This document shows positions 18,585 through 27,091 of a stretch of DNA of 28,340 nt, piece after piece. Below the pieces are notes generated by a model. The model saw nothing but the letters and a program-made list of their open reading frames with translations. It made no database searches and was not told the DNA's origin. Made by a program: the position numbers and the translations under genes. Source of the DNA: Emiliania huxleyi CCMP1516 (Eukaryota; Haptophyta; Isochrysidales; Noelaerhabdaceae); assembly GCF_000372725.1 (NCBI RefSeq), contig NW_005195508.1, forward strand, positions 286,768-315,107. The letters are read 5' to 3'. Each line of letters starts with the position of its first letter. Within the stretch, counting starts at the first letter, position 1.

Positions 18585-19974
18585 CTAGGCGGACTCGGCC
18601 GCCGGCGCCGTGACGGCGCTGCTGCTGCTCGACGCTGCTGCTGCCACCGCGGCGGACGGCGCTCCCGCCGGCACCCACTCGGCGGCGGCGTCGTCGGGCG
18701 GCGGGCGGACCGGCTGGCGGGGGCCGACCTGGGCGAGCAGGGCGGAAGTCTCGACCTCGAGGAGCGGCTTCTAGTGTTATATTGATAATAATTATTAATA
18801 CCTGGGCGAGCAGGGCGGAAGTCTCGACCTCGAGGAGCGGCTTCTCGACCAGCTTCTTGACGGTCACCTGCCGGCGGCAAGCAGAGGAGGCTGGGCGGGG
18901 AAGGCGGCGGGAGAGGGGAGGGGGAGGGGTGTCGCGCCGTGGTTGCGGTGGTGAGGATGTTGTTGAAGGTCCAGTAGAGGCCGAGGCCGGAGGGGGCGTT
19001 GAGGGAGAACCAGCCGATCATCAGCGGCAGGAAGCGGAGCGCGACGGCGGCCGTCTTTGAGTTTTCGCTCTCGTCGAGCGCGTCAAAGGAGCCGAGGAGG
19101 TAGAGGGAGAGGGTCTGCGCGCAGACGAGGATGAGCGGGATCGAGACGTAGCAGAGAGTGTCGTGCCAGCCCAGCCGCGGGTGCCCGTCCACCCACCTGC
19201 GAGGCAGGGGAGGGCGGGCGTCTAGCGAGGGGGCGCGGGGCCTCGCCCTGGACGAAGGCGCCCCCAGAGAGAGAGATTTTAGCTTTGTGTGTTGTGTGTT
19301 GCGCACCCTTGCGTGAGCCAGGTGAGCCCCTCGGTGCGGTCCGAGATGGGACCGGAGAGGTTGGGGATCCAGAGGAAGCCCTCGTCGAAGATCTTTGCCT
19401 TTGCGATCGCCGTCACCGAGTAGTACACGCCGAGGAAGACCGGGATCTGCGCGAGCGACGGCAGGCAGCCGGCGAGCGGGTTGACGTCAACCTTCTCGAA
19501 GAGGGTTCCGATCTCGTTGTTCTTGAACTGCGTGTTGTCGGCATACCACTTGTTGAGCAGGTCCTGCTGCGGCTTGATCGCCTTCATCTGCGCCGACGAG
19601 TCGATCTGCTTCCAGTTGAGCGGAAGCGTCACAAGCTTGACGCCGAGCACAAAGAGGAAGATCGAGAGGCCGTACGCGTTGGGCACGCCGTTCGCGCTGA
19701 GCAGGTCGTGCAGCGTGATCAGACCGTCCTCCACGGTCTTGATGTACGTCCCCCACCACCCCAGCGTGCCCTCTGCCGCGCGGATCGCCTCGGCCGTCTG
19801 CGGCCGGTCGGCTAGCAGCAGCGACGCGCCGTGCATGCCCTGCTGCAGCGCGTCGTGCAGCCCGTCGACGGCGAGAGCGGCCGGAGCGGCGTGGCGGCGC
19901 GGCACCTGCCGCAGCGCCGGGCCAGCCTGGAAGGCGGCCGCGCCGCCGCAGAGAGCGAGCCAGATCACCCTCAT
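18585..19974 (-). CDS. ALB3: Alb3/OxaI/YidC-family membrane insertase, plastid
   Basis: Inserts proteins such as light-harvesting complexes into the thylakoid membrane. The start at 19974 gives a signal peptide ending GAAAFQ, then a basic stretch (LRQVPRRHAAPAA). This bipartite leader fits a complex red plastid. Four exons give 378 residues: 19974-19307, 19196-18938, 18867-18802 and 18728-18585. Family blocks are in order: an N-terminal membrane segment (YGLSIFLFVLGVKLVTLPLN) followed by the K-rich cytosolic-type loop, PLAGCLPSLAQIPVFLGVYY, FLWIPNLSGPI, then FLPLMIGWFSLNAPSGLGLY and WTFNNILTT. Introns are 19197-19306 (GT-AG), 18868-18937 (GC-AG) and 18729-18801 (GT-AG, a tandem duplication). 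The C-terminal tail is Ala/Ser-rich, without the lysine-rich motifs that recruit cpSRP43 in plants. The 5' end is divergent from 20197. Confidence 0.93.
18727..18845. repeat. Perfect 46-bp direct repeat, period 73 bp, defining an intron
   Basis: The 46-bp sequence acctgggcgagcagggcgga... occurs identically at 18727-18772 and 18800-18845. The two copies are separated by 27 AT-rich bases. On the minus strand each copy ends in CAG|GT. The Alb3 intron 18729-18801 is exactly one period, with its donor at the AG|GT of one copy and its acceptor at the AG|GT of the other. Splicing restores the frame (LLAQ to VGPRQ, phase 0). Confidence 0.97.
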
Positions 19975-20196
19975 CGCCCAGGAGTGTGTCTTCTTTTTTT
20001 CGGACCCCCTTTTCCCCCTTTTCCTCTTCCCCCTCTTTCCGAGCCACCTGCAGACCGCCGCGAGAGACGCCGCTGTCACCATCGACGAGAGAGCCCGAGA
20101 GAACTGAGCGCCTTCCTCCCTATTGTCGTCACCACCCTCGGCGGCATCGGCCCACCCGCCTCTCGAGATTTTCTCTCCTCCCTGTTCGCCAACTCA

Positions 20197-20421
20197 ATGG
20201 CTGCCGAGCGCGCTTCTGGCGGTTCGGGCCAGCTCACCGCCAAGCGCCGCTCCGACTTCTTCCGCTCCATCATGGTGTTGCTAGTGCGAAAGCAACACCT
20301 CGCCACCGCCGACCTCGCCACCCCCGCTAGAGCGGCGCCAACACCCCCGCCCAAGCCCTCTACCCACAGGAAGCGTAGAGCCAACGCCAATGCCGCCAAC
20401 CCGCACGCCGCCTCCTCGTAG
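20197..20421 (+). CDS. Short ORF divergent from the Alb3 gene, probably truncated
   Basis: The frame begins MAAERASGGSGQLTAKRRSD and FFRSIMV, with protein-like codon use and a start placed like that of a real gene divergent from Alb3. After about 27 codons it runs into a 24-bp hairpin (gtgttgct at 20275-20282 pairing with agcaacac at 20291-20298), then CCGCCA-type low-complexity DNA, and stops at 20421. I think the first 80 bases are a genuine first exon cut by repeat insertion, or followed by an intron. No family is recognised. Confidence 0.3.
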   Translation: MAAERASGGSGQLTAKRRSDFFRSIMVLLVRKQHLATADLATPARAAPTPPPKPSTHRKRRANANAANPHAASS

Positions 20422-20625
20422 CCGACTCGCCACCCCCGCCACACCGCCACCCTTGCCGCCGCCCAGCCCGCCATCGTCCTCGCCGCCGCCACTGCCGCCG
20501 CAGCCGCCCTCACCGACGACACCACCTCGCCGCCGCCGCCCTTGCCAGCGCCGCCCCCGCCGCTACCACCATCGCCTCCACCGCCCTCGCCATCGCCGCC
20601 CTCGCCACCACCTTGCAGTGCCGCG
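20299..20625. repeat. CCGCCA-rich simple sequence
   Basis: A strongly strand-biased, C-rich imperfect trinucleotide repeat (ccgccaccgcc, ccctcgccac) with almost no G runs on the plus strand. It lies between the short ORF and the 257-bp repeat. Confidence 0.85.
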
Positions 20626-20655
20626 CGTATTTCTTTACGTGCTGCGTCCGAGAGC

Positions 20656-20912
20656 CGTATGGTTCTTGCACTTGTGCAAGATTGGACGTCTTCTGCCGCA
20701 GTCCCTTTGATGGGAGGCCCCAGGGTGGGGGCCACCTCGAACCCCCGGCCAGGGATTCGAGCGGAGGGTGCCCCGGATTCATCTATCCGTTGGGCCCCGG
20801 TACATTCATTAGAACTGATCACTTTGCGCAGCAGCCGTCCCTTCGCCGACTGGACGGCAGTGCGCTGCGTTGTCGCTCTGTCGTGCACGCTCTCGTGCCT
20901 CGTTGTTGTGAC
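20656..20912. repeat. 257-bp dispersed repeat R1, copy 1
   Basis: Almost identical to 22298-22554. It starts with a hairpin (cttgcac, tt, gtgcaag). Read on the minus strand it contains ggcccaacggata followed about 50 bases later by gggttcgagg, resembling Pol III box A and box B of a tRNA. It could be a tRNA-derived SINE or a terminal direct repeat of the segment between the copies. Confidence 0.9.
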
Positions 20913-20961
20913 ACGGGAGTAGAGTCGAGAGGTAGCCCTCGACGAGACGACCGGCGCTGCG

Positions 20962-21762
20962 ATGCCAGACCTCACTGCCGCCGAGCTCAGCATTCCGGCC
21001 GAGCAGCACCCCGATCCCGCAAAGCCACTGGTGATACCCGTCGACTCAACAGTGGTGGGCTCAACCCTGCGCTTCATTCCGTGGTCTGTGGTGGGCAATC
21101 CGGCCTTCCTCCAGCTGCCCCCTCCTCCTCCGGGGATGCAACCGTCGTGGGTCCAGATTCCGCAGTGGGTCGCCATCAGTGCGCTGCTCCCCTTCAGTGA
21201 GCCCGAGCCCGCTGTGGCCACCCACTTTGACAGGCTCAGCGTCTTGCGGCTGGCCGTATTGGCCGCGGCTTGGCGCCGCATCCTCGGCGCCTTGTCCGAC
21301 CTCGGCGTTTTCAGCACGGTGCACGTGGATGAGGATGCGTTCCGTACGGTGTGCATCCAGGCTCTGCACTCCCGCCAAATCCCGGTGCCCGAGCTCTATC
21401 TGCAGTGGGGCGATTTGGGGTACTCTGAGGCGATCACACCCTTGGGACCAGCGCCATCTGCAGAAGCAAAGGCCGTCGACTTCTTGCAGTACGCGACAGT
21501 CGGGGCTCTTTGCGACCCTACGGCCGACGTCCCGTTCGCAGCCCTGTCTGACATGACCCGCTGCTTGGGGCCCGTCTTCACGGCGGCAGCGCGCGTCGAT
21601 CCCATGGGGAGCGCCGTCGTGGGGGCTGCATCGCTCGCCGCCGCCGCTGGTCACATCACTCCGCGAGCGAGCGATGGGCACCCCTCCCTGCTCGCTCGGC
21701 ATGTGCTCATGTCTACGCCCTTACTCGAGGAGGCGACCGCTGGCCCTCTCCTGTCGGACTGA
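20962..21762 (+). CDS. ORF1 between the R1 repeats, unknown
   Basis: 266 residues starting MPDLTAAELSIPAEQHPDPA. The sequence is protein-like throughout (FIPWSVVGNPAFLQLPPPPP, DRLSVLRLAVLAAAWRRILG, VDEDAFRTVCIQALHSRQIP, PELYLQWGDLGYSEAITPLG). It lacks a signal peptide, membrane segment or metal motif. It ends TGATG, sharing its stop with the start of the next ORF. Its position between near-identical 257-bp direct repeats suggests an element-encoded structural protein, such as a Gag-like product, but no Gag zinc knuckle is visible. I do not recognise the family. Confidence 0.5.
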   Translation: MPDLTAAELSIPAEQHPDPAKPLVIPVDSTVVGSTLRFIPWSVVGNPAFLQLPPPPPGMQPSWVQIPQWVAISALLPFSEPEPAVATHFDRLSVLRLAVLAAAWRRILGALSDLGVFSTVHVDEDAFRTVCIQALHSRQIPVPELYLQWGDLGYSEAITPLGPAPSAEAKAVDFLQYATVGALCDPTADVPFAALSDMTRCLGPVFTAAARVDPMGSAVVGAASLAAAAGHITPRASDGHPSLLARHVLMSTPLLEEATAGPLLSD

Positions 21763-22352
21763 TGGCCCGAAACAACTACCAAGACTTTGTCGAGCTCAAC
21801 GTCTCTACCTGTGGCGCGACCGACGCAACTGCGGAGGTGTTAACTGCTGTCGGCAACAGCCAGCCGGAGGGCAACCTCGTTAGGAGGCTAGAGATCTCCC
21901 TCATCCGGGGGGAGGATCGCCCTGCCACAGCTACGCGAGCGACGCCAGCTTGCGAGACGTTCAATTCGAGCATTCGGGCCGCGCGACCTATGGAGACCCA
22001 GCCAGAGGCAAGCGTGGGCGCTGCCCAAGCGGATCGCCGGCAACTAGTGCCGCCCGCGCCTGGCGCGACCGCCTTCAAGCGCGGGCGGCCCGTGACTTTG
22101 CTCCATCAAACGGGACAAGGCAGAAACACAGTTGCACAGATACATGCCGGCGGCGCGACTCCCCCCCGCAGATCGTCCTCAGTGGGGGAGACCGCGACAC
22201 CGGTGACGGAGCGCAGTTGGGAGTGTCTTCGGCTCACGCCAGGGCGCTCGTTGCTCCTCCGTCTCTTTGTATCTTCCATACTGCATTTATCAGAAGACGT
22301 ATGGTTCTTGCACTTGTGCAAGATTGGGCGTCTTCTGCCGCAGTCCCTTTGA
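21762..22352 (+). CDS. ORF2 between the R1 repeats, unknown
   Basis: Starts inside the stop codon of ORF1 (TGATG) in a different frame, an arrangement typical of stop-restart coupling in compact elements. The first 60 codons are protein-like (MARNNYQDFVELNVSTCGAT, RRLEISLIRGED). The remainder becomes Arg/Pro-rich, and the last 50 codons are repeat sequence (R2 and R1). The real protein may therefore end earlier or be truncated by the repeats. There is no reverse transcriptase, integrase or protease motif. Confidence 0.35.
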   Translation: MARNNYQDFVELNVSTCGATDATAEVLTAVGNSQPEGNLVRRLEISLIRGEDRPATATRATPACETFNSSIRAARPMETQPEASVGAAQADRRQLVPPAPGATAFKRGRPVTLLHQTGQGRNTVAQIHAGGATPPRRSSSVGETATPVTERSWECLRLTPGRSLLLRLFVSSILHLSEDVWFLHLCKIGRLLPQSL

Positions 22353-22658
22353 TGGGAGGCCCCAGGGTGGGGGCCACCTCGAACCCCCGGCCAGGGATTC
22401 GAGCGGAGGGTGCCCCGGATTCATCTATCCGTTGGGCCCCGGTACATTCATTAGAACTGATCACTTTGCGCAGCAGCCGTCCCTTCGCCGACTGGACGGC
22501 AGTGCGCTGCGTTGTCGCTCTGTCGTGCACGCTCTCGTGCCTCGTTGTTGTGACCCACCGTGATCAGTGTCTACGGAGGGAGTGTCTTCGGCTCACGCCA
22601 GGGCGCTCGTTGCTCCTCCGTCTCTTTGTATCTTCCATACCGCATTTATCAGAAGACG
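22219..22658. repeat. 81-bp repeat R2, two copies, period 359 bp
   Basis: Copies lie at 22219-22299 and 22578-22658, differing at one position (actg/accg). The second R1 copy and 24 further bases lie between them. The right copy directly precedes the leader of the gene at 22722. Confidence 0.95.
22298..22554. repeat. 257-bp dispersed repeat R1, copy 2
   Basis: Matches 20656-20912 with a single clear difference (gcgtc against acgtc in the first 40 bases). The offset between copies is 1642 bp. Near-identity implies recent duplication or gene conversion. Confidence 0.95.
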
Positions 22659-22721
22659 ACAGCAGAACCGACGCATCTCCACAACTCATCAGCACTCCGT
22701 TCTCGTAACGAGCGAGCGAGA

Positions 22722-23065
22722 ATGCCCAACCATCACGTCCGCATCCGCTCCGGCCCCGACTCCATCGGTTGGGCCGGCCTGCCCTCGGACCCGCGGTACG
22801 GATGCCTCGATCCGCCGCCGTTTGGCAAGCAGTGCACGCTGCCTCGCGCGCTGGCTCTGGCGGCGTGCCTGTCGATGCCTCGCTGCGTCGCGGTCGTGTG
22901 CCCGTCGCAGGAGCCCTACCGGCCTGGCGGCGGAGGCAAGGTGCCCGAGCCGATTTGCCAGCTTCGGAGCCACGGCGATGCAGACGAGCGGCGGCACGGG
23001 ATGTGCCGCCCGTCGGGCTGCGTGACGGCAGTGCTGGAGCCGATCGACGAGGCGCGGGCGGCGGC

Positions 23066-23102
<37 letters not shown>

Positions 23103-23366
23103 CGCTCGCCGAGGGCGCATGTGGTCGAGGTTGACGACGCCGGCCACACGGCGCTCACCGATGAACTGCTTCCGAACGGCCACACCCGGTCGGGAGCCTC
23201 GTCGGCGGTGTACGATCGGCTGCCGCCGGAGGGGATGCTGAAGCTCTACACGGCGAAGCTGTTGCGCGAGGAGGGCGAGCGCAAGAGGGCGCGATGGCGC
23301 GGTGGAGTGCTGAGGAGGGGCCGGCGGCGCCGGCTGGGCAGCTCCAATGCGTCGGGCGCTATGTGA
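22722..23366 (+). CDS. Cys-containing unknown protein
   Basis: 214 residues from the Met at 22722 (MPNHHVRIRSGPDSIGWAGL). The first half has cysteines spaced as in small disulfide or PAN-like modules (GCLDPPPFGKQCTLPRALAL, then ACLSMPRCVAVVCPS, then ICQL and MCRPSGC), but there is no signal peptide. A poly-Ala run encoded by (gcg)n follows at about 23057-23100, then a more ordinary region (RAHVVEVDDAGHTALTDELL, YDRLPPEGMLKLYTAKLLRE). The annotated Arg-rich end may be wrong. In the next frame the sequence reads RWSAEEGPAAPAGQLQCVGR and YVTDDRDPPMLRA before a stop, looks more protein-like, and is kept in the downstream duplicate. Family not recognised. Confidence 0.5.
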
Positions 23367-24096
23367 CGGACGATCGAGACCCGCCGATGCTGCGTGCTTG
23401 AGCGGTCCTCTCTGGATTTCGTTTCATCTTTTGAGAGCGCCTTTTATGGAACGAACAGGACACACACCAGGAGTCTCTTACTTTCTCTTCTACGACACTG
23501 TCGTCAGACTTTTTCCGTCGACAGTGTACGACAGGAGACGACAAGTCACAAGAGAGAGAATCTCTCAGACGACAGTTGGACAGAACCGCCCGAGAGAGGC
23601 CCCAAGAGTGCGCGGAGAGTACAGAGGGAGTCGAGCGAGACCGTCACCGAGAGACTCTTCCGGAGGCGAAGCTGCTGCGCGAGGAGGGCGAGCGCAAGAG
23701 GGGGCGCGATGGGCGATGGCGCGGTGGAGTGCTGAGGAGGGGCCGGCGGCGCCGGCTGGGCGGCTCCAATGCGTCGGGCGCTATGTGACGGACGATCGAG
23801 ACCCGCCGATGCTGCGTGCTTGAGCGGTCCTCTCACTCTGGATTTCGTTTCATCTTTTCGGAGAGCGCCTTTTATGAAACGAACAGGGACGCACACACCA
23901 GGAGTCTCTTACTATCTCTTCTACGACCACTGTCCGGCGTCCCGCGTCGACAGATCACAGAACGTGTTCAGTTCGGATAGAACCGCCCGCGAGCGCCGAG
24001 TCGACGGGGTCGAGAGACAGAGAGAGGCCCCGAGAGTGCGCGGAGAGTGCAGAGGGAGTCGCGAGCGAGACCGTCACCGAGAGACTCTTCCGGAGA
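23252..24096. repeat. Tandem duplication of the gene's 3' end, unit about 415-430 bp
   Basis: Copy 1 (23252-23664) contains the last codons and 3' region of the gene at 22722. Copy 2 (23665 to about 24096) repeats it with small indels. One 9-bp difference lies in the coding part, so that part of the second copy stays in frame. Both copies contain tatgtgacggacgatcgaga and the gagactcttccgga block at their ends. Confidence 0.9.
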
Positions 24097-24259
24097 GAGG
24101 AGCCCGCGACACGACACAGCACTTTGGCGAAAAATTGGGCCGCCGCGTCTCTCGTTCTCATATACTCTAAGCCCGCGTCTCGTGACGGAGATTGTTGCGC
24201 CTGTCCCTCGTCGATTGCGAAGCCCGCGCGGTGTTCGGTTCTTTTTAGATACAGTCTGA

Positions 24260-25629
24260 CTAAATTACAGTGTGGCGGCTGCTGATTGGGCTCCCATCGC
24301 CCCAGCTCCAGAGGCTGCCGTCGGCGGTGATGGCGAGGCTGTGGTACTCTCCAGCCGACACAGCGACGGCGCGCGCCGCCCCGCAAAGGCCTCGACCTTC
24401 GTTGGCAGCAGCTGGTTCTGCTCGTCGCCGTGGCTCAACATGCCAGAGTAGCCATAGCCCCAGCTCCAGACAGCGCCGACGCCCTCAAATCCATGACTGT
24501 GCGCGTGTGCAGCCGACACAGCGAGGCCCTAGCGACACGCGCCTCTCCCCGACGCGTCCTCGACGCGCCCCATAGGCGCCTTCGTCGCGAGCATGCCCGG
24601 CGCCACGCCAAAGCACGACGCCGACGCCATCGAGCGGATCCGCGCGTTCACGCCGTGAGCATGACAGGTGGCAGCGGGGCGTGGCCGCCGCAGGGGCCAA
24701 TGCGAGTGCCGCGACGCGTGCAGTGCCCGCGGCTCGAACCGCGGTGTGAATGTGATAATGAAAAGAGAGCGTTGGGCGTGAGATGCAGCGAGATATTGAG
24801 ACATGAGAGACAGAGAGGCCCCAGCACACCCGCACGCCAGGCACATACTTACCGCTGCGCGCACGTGAAGTGTGTGTGTGGTGTGCGTGTGAAAAATATT
24901 TATGGACAGAGAAAAAAGTCATCGAAAGAGGCACCATCGCAACCATAGGTGGGCACAAGAGAAGGCACGCTGCCCGAACCGCGTGCCTCAGCGCACACGC
25001 TCGCTGAGCGACTCCGTGCACGGTGTGCATTGAGGGTTGCGGTCGCCGAGGACCTGGTGCGCATATGGCGCATCGAGGTCCACATAGAAGTCAGGGATGC
25101 GTTCGTTGACGGTCCGGGCATAGAGCTGGCACCCACAGCGCATCGTGAAAACACCGCCCCGAGAGGTCCGTCGATGGCAGGAGAGGGTGTGTACGGCATG
25201 TCCCGCTCCCTCCGGAGGCTGTGCTGAAGGCCTGCCGCCGCCCTCGCCGGCGGGTTGGCCTCGCACAGCAGCGCCGCGAAGCACAGCCACCGCACGAACA
25301 CGACGCAGCCCTCGCCCTCTGGCTGGCAGCTCGAAGCCGCGCTCTTGCGCCCACAAGCGGATGCCCTCCGCCGCAAGCGAGGCGTGGAAGAGCAGCGAGA
25401 CGGCCGTGACGCGACCGATGTCGGCGGGGTCGCAGCGAGAGAGGGAGCGCACGAGGAGCTCCGTGGGGAGGTCGAGGAGGCGGGTGGGCGGCGGCGTGTT
25501 CGGCGAGGGAGTGGCGATGGCGGAGGAGTCGGCGCGACGGCGCGAGAAGCGCGGAGAGAGAGTTGTTTTGTTGAAGCGCGGTGGGGCGGGACATCGCGAA
25601 CAAAAGAATCGTGCCGAAAAAGAAAACAT
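24260..25629 (-). pseudogene. F-box / RCC1-repeat protein, truncated
   Basis: The 5' part (from about 25629) encodes an F-box: LLDLPTELLVRSLSRCDPAD, then IGRVTAVSLLFHASLAAEGI and LWAQERGFELPA. The expected link to the RCC1 region follows, but only after a one-base frame change near 25330 (EGEGCVVFVRWLCFAALLCE, then ANPPARAAAGLQHS). About 700 bp later, RCC1 sequence appears at 24528-24260: LAVSAAHAHSHGFEGVGAVW, WSWGYGYSGMLSHGDEQNQL, PTKVEAFAG. A second frame change near 24375 leads to VAVSAGEYHSLAITADGSLW and SWGDGSP, with the stop at 24260. A full RCC1 propeller has about seven blades and only about one and a half are visible. F-box proteins of this kind would be ubiquitin-ligase substrate receptors. 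Most of the propeller is missing, so I call it broken, though undetected exons could exist between 24530 and 25250. Confidence 0.6.
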
Positions 25630-25944
25630 GCGACGCCGGACCCGACGGCGCCGAGGAAAAGAGGAAATGAACTCACCGTGCCGTGCCGGCGCCGGCGTCG
25701 TTGACGTCGGCTACGGTGCCGTCGGAAGCGGCAGCTGCGGCAGCCTCGGCGGCCGCGGCAGCCGCGTCGGTCGGCGGCGGTGGCTGCGGCGGCGGCTATG
25801 GGACGCGAAGCGACCGGGCGGCGGGGGAAAAGTTTTTTATCTTGCACAACACGCTGGCATGAGAACGGCGGGACTCCGACTGCAAACTGCTCACCGCCCC
25901 GCAGAGAAAAAGAAACGCGCGCTATAGGGCGCCGAACAAACTCA

Positions 25945-27091
25945 ATGTCGGCCAGCGCCGCTCCGGTCGCGGTGCAGCGTATCGCTTCGGGCCCGACGGA
26001 CACAGAGGTGCTCCTGTGGACGTGCCAGGAGATGTACGTGTACCAAATACCCCCGCTGAAGAACGAGTCGGGCCACCGCGCAAACGACTGGGACGTCAAC
26101 AAGTGGCTCTGGTCGGGCAAGCTGAGTGTGTTCAGCATCGGAAACGTGGTGCAGGTGCGGCTGACCGACCCGACGAGCGGTGCGCTCTTCGCCATGTGCC
26201 CGGTCAACGAGCCCGGCTCCAAGGCCATCGACCCCGTCGTTGACTCGTCGCGCTACTTTGTGCTGCGGATCGACGACGGCAAGGGGCGGCACGCGTTCAT
26301 CGGGATGGGCTTCCGCGACCGCGACGACTCGTACAACTTCAACGCGACGCTCCAGGACCACTGGCGCGCGGCCGCCCGCGCCCCTCCCTCCCCCTCGCCC
26401 AGCCCGCCCGCCCGCCCGTGCCCACGTGCCTCGAGAGGCCTCTAGCTGGCCAGATCAGCTGGCCAGATCAGCTGGCCAGATCGGGTGAGAGGTCGGCGCG
26501 CGCGCTCAGCCGACCGCGCGGCGCGCTCGCAGGAAGGGCGTGGCGCGGCAGAAGGAGGCGGACGCCATCCGCGAGGAGGCGGAGGCTGCTGCTGCGGAGG
26601 CGCCGCTGCGGGACCTCTCTCTCAAGGACGGCGAAAAGATCAGCATCAAGGTCAACCTGCCAAAGGGGGAGGGGCGGAGGTCGAGGGAGAAGGCGGCGGG
26701 CGGAGGGGGGCTCTCGCTGCCGCCGCCGCCGGGCGGCGGGCTCATCGCCCCGCCCCCGAAGCCCGGCATGCTCGCGCCGCCGCCGCCGCCATCTCCGGCA
26801 GCCGGGCCCGCCGTGCCGCCCGGCGCGCCACCCGCAGCAGCCATCGACGCGGACGACTTTGGCGACTTTGCAGAGGCGGGCGGCGACGGCGGCGGCGACG
26901 ACTTTGGGGACTTCGCCGCGGCGGACGGCGCGGCGGGCGGCGCGGCGGACGGCGCGGGCAATGCGGACGGCGCGGAGTTTGGCGAGCTTGACGCCACGCC
27001 TGCTGCTGCTGCAGAGGACGCCGCTGGTGGCGACGGCGCGAGCGCGGAGGCCGGTGCTGCAAAGCCTAGAGACGGAATACCTCTGGACTGA
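25945..27091 (+). CDS. NECAP: NECAP-like clathrin-coat adaptor-binding protein
   Basis: Endocytic accessory protein that binds AP-2 and the adaptor ear domains. Exon 1, 25945-26363, encodes nearly the whole PH-like NECAP (PHear) domain: EVLLWTCQEMYVYQIPPLKN, DWDVNKWLWSGKLSVFSIGN, AIDPVVDSSRYFVLRIDDGK, HAFIGMGFRDRDDSYNFNAT, LQDHW. Exon 2 is 26533-27091 (VARQKEADAIREEAEAAAAE, LRDLSLKDGEKISIKVNLPK, then a Pro-rich tail). The intron (169 bp) needs a GC donor inside the Trp codon, so the join is TG|G. Total 325 residues, longer than animal NECAP (about 260-275) because of the tail. The tail has two DDFGDF motifs that fit the ear-binding consensus and stand in for the WxxF motifs of animals. The start has no upstream in-frame competitor with conserved content. 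Confidence 0.92.
26450..26488. repeat. 13-bp tandem repeat in the NECAP intron
   Basis: Three copies of agctggccagatc inside the GC-AG intron, each containing tggcca and a gatc site. Confidence 0.9.

Noticed and set aside
20656..20912. Canonical LTR
   Set aside because: The shared repeat lacks TG...CA ends and no primer-binding site follows it, so LTR status remains only a hypothesis.
20076..21356. 426-residue minus-strand ORF
   Set aside because: It runs through simple sequence and repeat R1 and opposes the better-supported ORF1; long shadows are expected in GC-rich DNA.
24715..24765. Possible tRNA (ccgcggttcgagccgcgg on the minus strand)
   Set aside because: The T-arm stem does not pair correctly around the TTCGA loop and no acceptor or anticodon stem is found.
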